Shown here one piece after another: positions 8,502-18,700 of a stretch of DNA of 64,000 bases. The stretch's first letter is position 1, and the number at the start of each line of letters is the position of its first letter. This DNA comes from UBA668 sp041918155 (GTDB lineage Bacteria > Actinomycetota > Acidimicrobiia > Acidimicrobiales > Ilumatobacteraceae), in contig JAYRWH010000018.1 in NCBI GenBank assembly GCA_041918155.1, forward strand, positions 62,001 through 126,000, read 5' to 3'. Made by a program: the position numbers and the translations under genes. The notes under the pieces were generated by a model, which saw only the letters and a list, made by a program, of their open reading frames with translations, had not been told where the DNA came from and ran no database searches.

Positions 8502-9398
8502 TCAGCCGACGTCGCGCAGATCGAGGCCGAACGCAGCCTGGAACGCGTCGTAGTAGGCGTCGTCGCCGGTGGCATGGCCGAGCGCCACCCATTGCTCGTC
8601 GGTCATTGCCGCCCGTCCGTGCACGAGTTCGTCGCCGCCCCAGCTGACGGTATGGCGCAGCACGGCTCGCTCGGCCGAGATCGCCGCGTGCACCACCTTG
8701 CCCACCTCCATCGGGTCGGTGGCGTGGGCAAGGCCGGCCGCGTACATCTGGAACATGCGCCGGTACGCGTCGTCGTAGGCGCCGGTGCGGTGCGGCGTGT
8801 CGATGTTCTTGGCGAAGATCGCGGTCTTGGTGACGCCCGGCTCGATGATGGACACCCTCACGCCGAACGGGGCGACCTCCACGGCGAGCTCCTCGCTGAC
8901 GCCTTCCAGCGCCCACTTGGAGGCGACGTACGGGCTCTGCGCGAGCGCACCGATGCGCCCGGTGACCGAGGTGATGTTGACGATCGCGCCACGACCACGG
9001 GCGCGCATGCCCGGCAGCACCTGCTGCCAGCAACGCGCCGGGCCGCACAGGTTGACGTTCATCACGTCGAGGTACAGCGCGGGCGTGCACTCCTCGGCGA
9101 CGGCGTTGCCGCCCACGCCGGCGTTGTTGACGAGCACGTCGATGACGCCGCCGGTCAGATCGAGCAGGCGCGCGAACCCGGCACGCACCGATTCGTCGTC
9201 GGCCACGTCGAGCTCCACCAGCGGCACCTTTACGCCTGCAGCTGCGGCCATGGCGTTCAGCTTGGTGGCCTTGGACAGGCTGCGCACGGTGCCGTACACC
9301 GTGTAGCCCTGGGTGCCGAGGTGGACGGCGGTGGCGCGGCCGATGCCGCTGTTGGCCCCGGTGACGACACAGACGGCAGGTGCAGCGATCGAGCTCAT
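8502..9398 (-). CDS. Short-chain dehydrogenase/reductase (SDR)
   Basis: 298 residues, start ATG 9398. Classical SDR motifs: cofactor-binding TGANSGIG near residue 13, NNAG in VLVNNAGVGG, catalytic serine in NITSVTG and YVASK. The length and the C-terminal 70-residue extension resemble SDRs acting on hydrophobic alcohols or ketones. It converges on the M23 peptidase gene with a 21-base gap. The substrate is unknown; nothing in the neighbourhood narrows it. Confidence 0.88.
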   Translation of the reverse strand: MSSIAAPAVCVVTGANSGIGRATAVHLGTQGYTVYGTVRSLSKATKLNAMAAAAGVKVPLVELDVADDESVRAGFARLLDLTGGVIDVLVNNAGVGGNAVAEECTPALYLDVMNVNLCGPARCWQQVLPGMRARGRGAIVNITSVTGRIGALAQSPYVASKWALEGVSEELAVEVAPFGVRVSIIEPGVTKTAIFAKNIDTPHRTGAYDDAYRRMFQMYAAGLAHATDPMEVGKVVHAAISAERAVLRHTVSWGGDELVHGRAAMTDEQWVALGHATGDDAYYDAFQAAFGLDLRDVG

Positions 9399-9439
9399 GG
9401 CACCGATCGTAGGGTGCCGCCCCGGGGAACAGCGTTGGT

Positions 9440-9967
9440 TCAGGCGGCGGTGTCGTCGCCGGCGAGCGGATCGAACTCGTCGAACCACACCGGATCCGGA
9501 TCGCAGCCGATGGCCAGGCTGCGCACCACGTCGCCGTCGGTGATGAGCACGTCGAGGAGCAACAGGCCCTGGGCCATGTGGGCGCGGCGCAGAGCCTGGT
9601 ACCCCATCCGGTCGTCGGCCGTTGGCGGGCCGACCACCACCTTCGGTTCGAGCACGATCGACAGGGTCTGGCTGAACGGGGCCTCCACACCGGGCAGGTG
9701 CGACATGCCCACGAGCAGGCCCACCTCGGCGGGCGGGTCGAGGAGCATGGCGGTGACGCGCCGGCGCTCGTCGAGCAGCACCACTACCTCGTGTTCGACG
9801 GGCAGGTCGAACACCTCGGCGGCGAGCATCGCCGCGTCGCCGAACTCGGCGATCACGATCGGCTCGTCGGGGTCGGGGTGGTAGATGCTCCAGTCGTGCT
9901 CGCCGGACTGGAGCGGCAGGGGGTGGCGCCGGCGGCGCGACACGCGCGGGCGTGAGTGATACGGCAT
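9440..9967 (-). CDS. Hypothetical protein
   Basis: 175 residues. The start at ATG 9967 is supported by GGGAGG about seven bases upstream. I do not recognise a family. The N-terminus is basic (RPRVSRRRRHPLP), followed by a compact mixed alpha/beta-looking region with repeated short hydrophobic strands (EVVVLLDERRRVTAMLLDPP, LLLLDVLITDGDVVRSLAIG) and an acidic C-terminal tail rich in D and P. No signal peptide and no cysteine cluster; a single cysteine is seen near the C-terminus. It lies between an SDR and the CtpE gene and may be transcribed with the latter (55-base gap). Confidence 0.75.
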   Translation of the reverse strand: MPYHSRPRVSRRRRHPLPLQSGEHDWSIYHPDPDEPIVIAEFGDAAMLAAEVFDLPVEHEVVVLLDERRRVTAMLLDPPAEVGLLVGMSHLPGVEAPFSQTLSIVLEPKVVVGPPTADDRMGYQALRRAHMAQGLLLLDVLITDGDVVRSLAIGCDPDPVWFDEFDPLAGDDTAA

Positions 9968-10022
9968 GAAAGCCTCCCGGGAGAGCGGGGGATGAATCCG
10001 GGGGGAAGCCGTCGCGCGGAGA

Positions 10023-12392
10023 CTATCGGCGGTGGTACCGCTCGGCCACCCGGCTGCCAACCTCCAGCAGCGGCCAGGCGAGCGCGATGGTGGCGGCCGC
10101 CAGGCCGTAGGCCCACGCACGGGTGGTGGGCAGCTCGAACAAATCACGGCCCCAGGGCAGCACGAAGGCCAGGCCGAACATGGCGACCATCGTGATGACG
10201 AGCGTGCGCCGCAGTGCATTGAGCGGGCGGGCGACGCGGTAGAGGTTCATCAGCGCTACCGAACCGGCCACGAGCACCGCCACCGTCCGGGCGTGGTCGG
10301 GGTCGATCGACTCGTCGATCTCGGCGATCGCGAACACGGTCATCGTCGCCGCGGCGATGACGACGCCGGCGGGCACCGCGCGTCCGAGCACGCGCCGCAA
10401 GAAGCCCTCCGACACCCGTTGATCGTTGGGCTCGAGGGCGAGGAAGAAGGCCGGCACGCCGATGGTGAACCAGCTGAGGATCGAGAGGTGGATCGGCCGC
10501 AGCGGGTACGCCAGCGCGAACACGCCGGTGAGGATCGAGAGCACCACCGAATACGCGGTCTTGGCGAGGAACAGGCTGGCCACGCGCTCGATGTTGTTGA
10601 TCACCCGGCGGCCTTCGCTGACCACCGCCGGCATCGCCGAGAAATTCGAGTCCATCAGCACGAGCTGGGCGACGCCGCGGGTGGCCTCACTGCCCGATGC
10701 CATGGCCACGCCACAGTCGGCGTCCTTCAGCGCGAGCACGTCGTTGACGCCGTCGCCGGTCATCGCCACCGTGTGACCCCGTGATTGCAAGGCCTTCACC
10801 ATCGCCCGCTTCTGGTGCGGCGTGACCCGCCCGAAAACGGTAGAGGCCTCCACCGCATCGGCGAACTCCTCGGTGCCTTCGGCGGGCATCGTGGTGGCGT
10901 TGACGTTGTCGGCCCAGCCGGCCAGGCCGGCGCGGCGGGCGACGGCGCCGACGGTGACGTTGTTGTCGCCGCTGATGACCTTCACCGTCACCCCTTGGGC
11001 GGCGAAGTACTCCAACGTCTCTGGTGCATCGGAGCGCACCACGTCCTCCAGCAGCACCAACGCCCGCGGCTCGACCGCCGGCAGGGCCACGTCGTTGCCG
11101 TCGCTGAACGTGCCGTCCGCACGGGCGAGCACCAGGACTCGTTGCCCGAGGGCCGCGTGCAACTCGACCTGCTCGCGAAGCTCGCCGGCATAGGCGTCGG
11201 CGAGCACGTTCTCCGGGGCGCCGAGCACCCAGCTCCCGTGTCGCTCGAAGGTCATTCCGCTCCACTTACGGGCGGAAGAGAAGGGTACGCGGCCGGTGAC
11301 CTTCCAGGTCGTCGGCTCGTCGAAGTGGTGGTCGAGCGCACGTGACGTGGCGTTGGGGTCGGGATCGAGTTGAGCGAGCGCCGTGAGCGCGGCATCGACC
11401 TCGGCGTGCTCGGCCGGCTCGATCGGTTGCACGCCGGCGACGGCGAGCGTGCCTTCGGTGATCGTGCCGGTCTTGTCCGCGCACAGCACGTCCACACGGG
11501 CGAGCACCTCGATCGCGGGTAGCTCCTGCACGAGACAGCGCTTGCCGGCCAGGCGCACGACGCCGACGGCGAAGGCCACGCTGGTGAGCAGAACGAGGCC
11601 TTCGGGCACCATGCCCACCAGGCCGGCCACCGTGCTGATGATCGATTCCTGCCAGCCCTCATTGCGGCGGATGAACTGGCTGCTGGCGAGCAGAAGGCCC
11701 ACGGGGATGATCATGTAGCCGACCCACGACACGATGCGGTTGACATCGTTGCGCAGGGGCGAGTTCACCAGCGTGAAGCGGCGGGCCTCTTCGGCGAGTT
11801 TGGCGGCGTAGTTCTCGGCACCGACCTTGGTGACGACCATCCGTCCGGTGCCGGCCACGACCGCGCTGCCGCTCAGCACCTCGGCCTCGGGGGCCTTCAC
11901 CACGGGGTCGGCCTCGCCCGTCAGAAGGGATTCATCGATCTCCAGGTTCTCGCTGGTGAGCACGATGCCGTCGGCCACGACTTGCGCGCCGCCGCGCAGT
12001 TCGACCACATCGTCGAGTACGAGCTCGTGCACCTGCAGCTCGCGGACCACGCTGTCGCGCACTGCGTGGGCCCGCGGGGCGTTCACCACGCTCAGCTGAT
12101 CGAGCACGGACTTGGCGCGCAGCTCCTGCACAACGCCGATCACGCTGTTGGCGACGATCACGCCGCCGAACAGCGCGTCCTTCGGTGAGCCGGCGGCGAT
12201 GACCATGGCGGCGAGTGCACCGACGACGAAGTTGATCGGCGTCAGCACGTTCGCACGCACGATCTGTCCTACCGTGCGCGTCGGCGCCGCAGGGACCGTA
12301 TTGGACAGGCCGCGGGCGACGCGATCGGCCACTTGGGCCGAGGTGAGCCCGGACTGTGCGTCGGTGCGGGGCTCGCTGCCGGGCGTGGTCAC
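10023..12392 (-). CDS. ctpE: CtpE-type cation-transporting P-type ATPase
   Basis: 789 residues. GTG 12392 is preceded at the right distance by a -10-like TAACGT (12399-12404), so the mRNA may be leaderless. The phosphorylated aspartate is D306 in CADKTGT. The actuator loop reads TGEADP at 158-163 (TGES in most P-ATPases) and the fourth membrane segment carries VPEGL at 262-266; the hinge is TGDGVNDVLALKDADCG. The VPEGL motif and overall layout match the actinobacterial CtpE group, linked in mycobacteria to calcium uptake. Metal specificity here is inferred from that similarity. The gene follows the MFS/cyclic-nucleotide gene by 23 bases. Confidence 0.88.
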   Translation of the reverse strand: MTTPGSEPRTDAQSGLTSAQVADRVARGLSNTVPAAPTRTVGQIVRANVLTPINFVVGALAAMVIAAGSPKDALFGGVIVANSVIGVVQELRAKSVLDQLSVVNAPRAHAVRDSVVRELQVHELVLDDVVELRGGAQVVADGIVLTSENLEIDESLLTGEADPVVKAPEAEVLSGSAVVAGTGRMVVTKVGAENYAAKLAEEARRFTLVNSPLRNDVNRIVSWVGYMIIPVGLLLASSQFIRRNEGWQESIISTVAGLVGMVPEGLVLLTSVAFAVGVVRLAGKRCLVQELPAIEVLARVDVLCADKTGTITEGTLAVAGVQPIEPAEHAEVDAALTALAQLDPDPNATSRALDHHFDEPTTWKVTGRVPFSSARKWSGMTFERHGSWVLGAPENVLADAYAGELREQVELHAALGQRVLVLARADGTFSDGNDVALPAVEPRALVLLEDVVRSDAPETLEYFAAQGVTVKVISGDNNVTVGAVARRAGLAGWADNVNATTMPAEGTEEFADAVEASTVFGRVTPHQKRAMVKALQSRGHTVAMTGDGVNDVLALKDADCGVAMASGSEATRGVAQLVLMDSNFSAMPAVVSEGRRVINNIERVASLFLAKTAYSVVLSILTGVFALAYPLRPIHLSILSWFTIGVPAFFLALEPNDQRVSEGFLRRVLGRAVPAGVVIAAATMTVFAIAEIDESIDPDHARTVAVLVAGSVALMNLYRVARPLNALRRTLVITMVAMFGLAFVLPWGRDLFELPTTRAWAYGLAAATIALAWPLLEVGSRVAERYHRR

Positions 12393-12415
12393 GCCGTGAC
12401 GTTACCCGGCGCGTG

Positions 12416-14086
12416 TCAGGTGAGTTGGCTGCGGCGTAGCCGATCACCCATCACTTCGACGAGAGCCATCGGTTCGGCGGCACCTTCTTGAAGGGCCGCT
12501 AGGAACAACTCGCCAGGTATGCGCCACACCACCGAGTCGGTCGTGGCCACCACGGTCGCGGTTCGAGGGCTGCGCAGCAGCAGCCCGATCTCGCCGAACC
12601 ACTCGCCGGCCCTGACCTCATTGATCCTCCGTTCACCGTCGAAGACGGAGAACGTCCCTTCACGTATCACGTACAGGTCGTCGGCCGCATCACCTTGTCG
12701 GAGCACCACGCGTCCGGCGGTGATGGCGATCTCGTCAGCTTCCGCCGCCAGTCGCTCGAGTACCGGTTGGGTCGCTCCGTCGAGGAGGCCCGTTCGTGAG
12801 AACGCCTCCACGATCGGTGCGAGCTGGATCTGCCGGGATCGGGTACTGCGGGCCAGGCTCGCCAGGCCCGGTATCGCCAGGGCGGCGAGAGCGATGACGA
12901 CGATGCCGCTCACCACCAACGCGCGGGTGATACCGAGCGACTTGGCAAGCCAGGGAGCGGCCACTGCGCCGGCGAGCTTGCCGGCATTGCTGGCCGCCGA
13001 GACGATGCCGAAGACGGTGCCGAGTGCCTCGCGGCGGGTGATCCGTTGCACGAGCACCACCGAGGTGAGCTCGAAGACGACGACACCCCCGCCGACGATG
13101 ACGAGCAGGACGCAGGCGAGTACGGGGGACCGAGTGATGCCGAGGAGGGCGAACGGGCCCGCGGTGGTTGCCAGGCCGATGACCATCATCAGGGCCGGAT
13201 GGTGCGAGCCGGCGATCTTGCGCGCGAGAGGGAGGACTGCGAGCGCGCCGAGGCCGACAGCGCCCGTCAGCAGGCCGACCCCGGCACCACCGAGGCCCAG
13301 GTGGCCATCGGCGAGGAGTACGAACAGCACCAACTCGGCGCCCCGGGCGATGTACATCACGAACACGAGCATCGTGATCACGGCAAGGCCCGGGACGTTC
13401 CCAAGCGCCCTCCAACCGCGGGCGAAGTCGAGTTGCGAGCCACCGCGCCGCCGATCGCGTTGCGCGAGCGGAAGGGCAATTCCGGAATGCCCGGCGAGTT
13501 CCTTCACCGCGGCGATGAGGAGTCCGGCGACCACGAACGAGCCGGCGTTGACCAGGAATGCAACCGAGGGCGAGCACACGCGGACGAGGAGTGCGCCGAG
13601 GAGCGGACCGATGAACGTCATCAACTGCCGCACGGTGGCCACCAGGGCGTTGGCAGATGCGAGACCGCTCTCGCCGACAACGAGCGGGAGTGCAGCGGTG
13701 AGCGCCGGGCGGTAGGGCGCGGCGACGGTGTAGGCGACAAGAACGATCAAGAACATCGCGGCCAACGGCGAGGACGCGCCTGCTGTCATCGCGAGCAAGG
13801 CCATCAGGACTGCACGGATCATGTCGAGCGAAATGAGCAGGCGCCGCCGGTCGGCTTGATCGGCGAGAACGCCGGCCGGAGCGCCGACGAGCGCTCGTGG
13901 CCCAAGGCGGGCGAGGACGGCAACCGTGAACCCCGCGGGGCCGGTGTTGCGGGCCAGCAGGACCGCGGTGAGACCGACCCAGAACATCCCGTCGCCGATG
14001 CCGGACACGACCTCCATGGCGACGATGAGTCGCAGATTGCGACGCTGCCGGGGAACCGCGGGGCCGTCGCGCATACGGTCGCCCAT
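12416..14086 (-). CDS. MFS transporter fused to a C-terminal cyclic-nucleotide-binding domain
   Basis: 556 residues from ATG 14086 (a TTG at 14095 is in frame and closer to the AAGGA at about 14100, so the start is not certain). Residues about 15-410 are a 12-segment MFS carrier of the drug-exporter type (VSGIGDGMFWVGLTAVLLARN at the start). Residues about 430-550 form a cNMP-binding domain with a canonical phosphate-binding cassette (FGEIGLLLRSPRTATVVA), including the conserved glutamate and arginine. This predicts real binding of cAMP or a similar nucleotide, gating export from the cytoplasmic side. Substrate unknown. Upstream of ctpE on the same strand. Confidence 0.87.
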   Translation of the reverse strand: MGDRMRDGPAVPRQRRNLRLIVAMEVVSGIGDGMFWVGLTAVLLARNTGPAGFTVAVLARLGPRALVGAPAGVLADQADRRRLLISLDMIRAVLMALLAMTAGASSPLAAMFLIVLVAYTVAAPYRPALTAALPLVVGESGLASANALVATVRQLMTFIGPLLGALLVRVCSPSVAFLVNAGSFVVAGLLIAAVKELAGHSGIALPLAQRDRRRGGSQLDFARGWRALGNVPGLAVITMLVFVMYIARGAELVLFVLLADGHLGLGGAGVGLLTGAVGLGALAVLPLARKIAGSHHPALMMVIGLATTAGPFALLGITRSPVLACVLLVIVGGGVVVFELTSVVLVQRITRREALGTVFGIVSAASNAGKLAGAVAAPWLAKSLGITRALVVSGIVVIALAALAIPGLASLARSTRSRQIQLAPIVEAFSRTGLLDGATQPVLERLAAEADEIAITAGRVVLRQGDAADDLYVIREGTFSVFDGERRINEVRAGEWFGEIGLLLRSPRTATVVATTDSVVWRIPGELFLAALQEGAAEPMALVEVMGDRLRRSQLT

Positions 14087-14095
14087 CTTGGCCAA

Positions 14096-14305
14096 GAATC
14101 CTTCGGGCGTAGTGGCTCAATGGTGAACGCAAGGTGTCGCGGAGATGAACATTGTGCGCTGAAGTTCAAGGTTGTGTCAGGACTCTTTCTCGGAGTGAGC
14201 TGATGCGCTTGAATGATGCGACGTGTTCGGCGAGCTTCACTCTCTGCGATCACGACGGGAACTGCGTCGGCGCCAACCCGGCCTAGATCGAGAGCGAGAG
14301 CAATA
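14096..14305. other. Divergent intergenic region without a gene
   Basis: This 210-base gap separates the MFS gene (minus) from the secreted-protein gene (plus). It contains an odd-length palindrome TGAAGTTCA near 14159-14167 and no convincing reading frame. Both promoters must lie here, but I cannot assign confident -35/-10 pairs. Confidence 0.5.
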
Positions 14306-15784
14306 ATGCGGACTCATCGGATTCGGATCCTGACCGGGGTGCTTGCACTCGTGGCCGTCGGCATGGTGCTGATGCCGTCGACGTCGGAGGCCACGACGCC
14401 TCGGCGCTACACGGCGACATCGGCGCCGGCCAACATCATCGGCGGTGTTCCTACGCCAGTGACCGTGACGGTGACGAACACAACCTCGACAGATCGGAAC
14501 CGCGACGACCGCGACGAGCACTCCGAGCGCTCGGGCCTCAGCATCGGGGCCGCCCGGGTGGTTGTACCGATCGGTATGCGCGTCACCGGCCCGATCAACC
14601 TCGTGTATCGCACCGCCGACGGTGTGCGCCCGCTGCCCGAGGGCACCCGGGTGCGTTTCAACGTCACCGAGCGGCGTATCGAGGTGACGAATACCAAGGT
14701 CATGCCCGGCGCCTCGCTCGACATCACGGTCACCGTCGACGCCTGCCCGGCGGGTTCCTATGCGTGGGCCACCGACACCCGCCAGTCCAACGAATTCCAC
14801 GGCTCGGAGAACAAGTTCGTGCGCGTGGGTGTCGACCCCGTCACCACGATCCGTCCGCAGGACGCCTGTCGGCTTGCGTTCACCGGCCAGCCGACGAACA
14901 CCTTCCCGGGAACGATCATCACGACCACGCCCTATGGCGGAGCCCCGTCCACGCCGGTCGCGGTCACCGCGGTGGCCGGAAACGGCACCCCGCTCACCTG
15001 GTGGTCGACCGCGATCACCGTCACCGTCGCCGGCGGCGATCCGGCGGCAACGCTCAGTGGGGGCGGCGCGGCCGGCCCGGTGAATGGCACCGCGAGCTAC
15101 ACGCCGTCTCTCGACAAGAAGAGCAACACGCCGTACACGCTGAACGCCACGTCCCCCGGTCTCGTCGCGGGAACGTCGAACGGGTTCATCGTCAAGTTCG
15201 GCGCGAGCGTCGAGTGCACGGAGGCCCAGCCGTGCTCGACTCCGCCCGTTCCCGGCCCGAACGGCGGCACTGCCCAGGCGACGGTCGACCAGAACGTCAG
15301 CGGCACCCTGGCGACCGAGTGGGATCCCGAGGGTGAGCCGGCCCCGGACTGCGCCGGCTACGAGGAGATGCCGAGCACGGTGTTCTTCAATCTCTCGGGC
15401 GGCACTGGCTCGTTCGCCGGGCTGACCAAGACCGTCACGCTCGTGGCCCCGATTCCCGCCGGCTCGACGAGCAAGGACGAGGCGTGGGAGCACCAGGTGT
15501 GCTTCCGTGCGCCCTACGCGTTCCCCGGCTTCGAGATCGCGGATCTCCTGCACGTCGTCACGGATGCCGACTTCGTACACACCACCGCCCACCAGGTGGC
15601 CGGTGCGGGCACGACGGCGACCGATGACGACCGCTGGCAGGCCCTGCTGTTCACGTGCTCGCTGGTGCCCTCGCCCGAGCCCTGCGTGATCTCGCGTACT
15701 GTCACGATTGCCCCGACGGCGAACACTCCGGGATCCGTCACCATCGTGTTGCGGGTGCCCGCCGGCGATCCCTGGGCGCGCTGA
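14306..15784 (+). CDS. Secreted protein of unknown function
   Basis: 492 residues. ATG 14306 gives a clean signal peptide: basic MRTHRIR, hydrophobic ILTGVLALVAVGMVLM, then TSEA before TTPRRY. The mature part is rich in Thr, Val, Pro and Gly and looks like a chain of beta-sandwich domains: residues about 35-190 (a NEW1/CARDB-like strand pattern, PVTVTVTNTT), a central Gly/Thr-rich stretch (TLSGGGAAGPVNGTASYTP) and a C-terminal domain from about 350. Few cysteines, possibly paired. The gene ends only seven bases before the double adenylate cyclase gene, so the two are probably co-transcribed. I do not recognise the family. Confidence 0.75.
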   Translation: MRTHRIRILTGVLALVAVGMVLMPSTSEATTPRRYTATSAPANIIGGVPTPVTVTVTNTTSTDRNRDDRDEHSERSGLSIGAARVVVPIGMRVTGPINLVYRTADGVRPLPEGTRVRFNVTERRIEVTNTKVMPGASLDITVTVDACPAGSYAWATDTRQSNEFHGSENKFVRVGVDPVTTIRPQDACRLAFTGQPTNTFPGTIITTTPYGGAPSTPVAVTAVAGNGTPLTWWSTAITVTVAGGDPAATLSGGGAAGPVNGTASYTPSLDKKSNTPYTLNATSPGLVAGTSNGFIVKFGASVECTEAQPCSTPPVPGPNGGTAQATVDQNVSGTLATEWDPEGEPAPDCAGYEEMPSTVFFNLSGGTGSFAGLTKTVTLVAPIPAGSTSKDEAWEHQVCFRAPYAFPGFEIADLLHVVTDADFVHTTAHQVAGAGTTATDDDRWQALLFTCSLVPSPEPCVISRTVTIAPTANTPGSVTIVLRVPAGDPWAR

Positions 15785-15791
15785 CCAGCGC

Positions 15792-18700
15792 ATGACCTGC
15801 CCGGGGTGCAACGCCTCCGTCGACCCCGGGTGGCAGTACTGCGTCTTCTGTGCCGCACCGCTTGGGGAGCGCGCGAGCGGGGGGGCCCGTGAGCATCTGG
15901 TGACGGTCGTCGTCTCGGACCTCAAGGGCTCGACCGCCCTCGCCGAGCGGCTCGACCCTGAGCGGTTGCGGGCCGTGCTCGACGACTACTTCGACGAACT
16001 CGGCGCGGTGCTGGAGTCGTACGGCGGCCGCATCGAGAAGCGCATCGGCGATGCGATGGTGACCGTGTTCGGCCTGCCAACTGCGCAGCCCGACGACGCA
16101 GTGCGAGCCGTGGCCGCGGTCGCCGAGGCCCAGGCGACGCTCGCTGCGCTCAACGACCGGCTCGACCGCTCGTTCGCCGTCCGCCTCGTCAACCGCACTG
16201 GGGTGGCGACCGGATCGGTCGTGTTCATCGACGCCGGCGGCGGCCACCGGATGCTCGCCGGCCCGGCGTTCGAGATGGCGAGTGCGCTCGAACCCGTCGC
16301 CCCGCCCCTGGAGGCCCTGCTCGCGCCGTCGACCGCGGATCTGGTCGAAGAGGTCGCCGACCTGGAGTGGACCGATGTGCCCGGCACGGCCCGCGCCGCG
16401 GCACCGGTGCGGGCGGCTCGCCTCGTGAGCGTCGCCGAAGGGGTGGACCGTGCCGTCGGAGCCGACACCGACGGGTGCTGCCCGGCCTGTGGCGCTGCGC
16501 TCGCGCCGGTTGTAGGCCCCGATGCGAGTGGCAACGGGTTGCCGTTTCCGCTGTGGAAGTGGTGCCCTCAGTGCGCGGCGCCGATCATCAGCTCGGCCAA
16601 GCGCCGCGACAGCCGGCGCACGCTGACGATCGTGTTCGGCGACCTGCAGGCCGTCACCGACGACGCGGGCGCCGCCCAGCAGGCGACGGCCCGCTGCTTC
16701 GAGGCCCTGCGCGGCGCGCTGGAGCGCCATGGTGGGACCGTCGAGAAATACATCGGCGATGCGGTGATGGCGGTGTTCGGCCTCGTGCAGCGCAACGAGG
16801 ACGACGCGATGCGGGCGATCAAGGCCGCGCTGGAGATGCAGCACATCGTCGATGCGATCAACTCCGGTGCCGCCGGGATCGAAATCGGCGAAGGGGTGGT
16901 GCTCGAACTGCGCATCGGCGTGAACACCGGCCCGGTGATCGCCGGCGATCCCCGCCTCGGGCAGCGGCTCGTCACTGGTGACGCGGTCAACGTCGCCGCC
17001 CGGCTGGAGCAGACGGCATTCCTCGGCGCGGTCGTGATCGGCGGCCTCACCCGCCGCCTCGCCGGGCCGAGCGCGCTCGTGATCGAACTCGAGCCGCTCA
17101 CTCTGAAGGGCAAGTCCGAGCCGGTGAAGGCGTATCGCGTATTGGAGATCGACGAGCGCGCCGGGCGCGGCGACGCGCGCCCGATGATCGGTCGCGGTCG
17201 CGAGTTGAGCATGCTCGCTTCGGCCTTCCTTGCGGCCGAGCGCGAGCGGGTGGCGCGGCGCGTCGACATCATCGGCGATCCGGGCATCGGCAAGAGCCGC
17301 GTCGTGCAGGCGCTCGCTGATCGCGTGAAGGGGCGGGCCACGGTGCTTCGTGGTGCCTGCCTGCCGTACGGGGAAGGCATCACGTTCTGGCCCGTGTTGG
17401 AGATCCTGGCCGAGGCCGCCGGGTTCGGCTCGGCGAACAGCGCCGAGGAGGTGCGGGCAGCGATCGGTCGAGCGGTGCACGGCGACGAAGCGGCCTCCGC
17501 TCGGCTCGCCTCGCTCGCGGGTGTGTATGACGTGCAGTACCCGCTCGCCGAGCTGTTCTGGGCCGTGCGCATCCTCCTCGAGCATGCCGCCCTCGAGCGG
17601 CCCGTCATCGTCGTGTTCGAGGGCTTCCAGTGGGCGGAGCCGACGTTGCGCGACCTCGTTCAGTCCGTGCAGGGGTCGGTGCAGGACGCGTCGGTGTTGC
17701 TGTTGACCGTTGCCCGTAGCGATGCCGACGGTGACGTATCACATGAGTCGCCCGACGCGCTGCACATCGGACCGCTCTCCGAGCAGGAGACCGACACGCT
17801 CATCCAGAGCTTGCTCGGCGCCAGGCTGCCCAAGGAGCTGATGGCCCGCATCCGCAGTGGGGCGGCCGGCAACCCGCTGTTCGTCGAACAGTTCCTCACG
17901 ATGCTCGTGGACGACGAGCGGTTGGTGGCCACCGGTGAGGGCGGCGTCTGGCGGCTGACGGGCGCCGTCGCCGACCTCTCCGTGCCACCATCGGTGGAGG
18001 CGCTGCTGGCATCTCGCGTGGATTCGCTCGGCGACGGCGAACGCGGAGCGCTCGAACCGGCGGCCGTGATCGGGCCGGATTTCGCCCGCGACGCGGTGCT
18101 GGCAGTGCTCGCTCACGAGTCGCCCGTCGACGACGCTCTCGCTCAGCTCGGTACCCGGCGGCTCATCGAGGCCCACCCCGAGCCGGATGTGGTGGCCGAT
18201 CACCGCTTCCGCAGCCTGATGCTGCGCGATGTCGTCTACGACGGCCTGCTGAAGCGCGACCGGTGGGGCATGCATCTGCGCTACGCCGAGTGGCTGGAAT
18301 CGCTGCCCGAGCTCGAGGGGCGCCTTGTCGAGTTCGAGGAGGTGCTTGGCTACCACCTGGAACGTTCGTACGTGTTTGCCGGCGAGGTGGCCTCAGCCGG
18401 GGATGGAGCTGCAGAGATCGGCCGCCGCGCGTCGCGCTACCTGGCCTCGGCCGGCGACCGGGCGTGGGCGCGCGGCGACATGCACGCGGCGGCCAACCTG
18501 CTGGGGCGGGCGACGACGACGCTCGCCCCCGACGACGTCGAGCGCCCCCCGCTCGCCCTGCGCGCCGGCGAGGCGCGGGTGGAGACTGGCGAGTTCAAGG
18601 CCGCGCTCGAGCTGTTCGCCGAGGCCGAGGCCGCCGGTGAACGGCGCGGCGACGACGCGCTCGTGGCCGCCGCACGCCTGGCCCGGGTGGTGCTGCGCTA

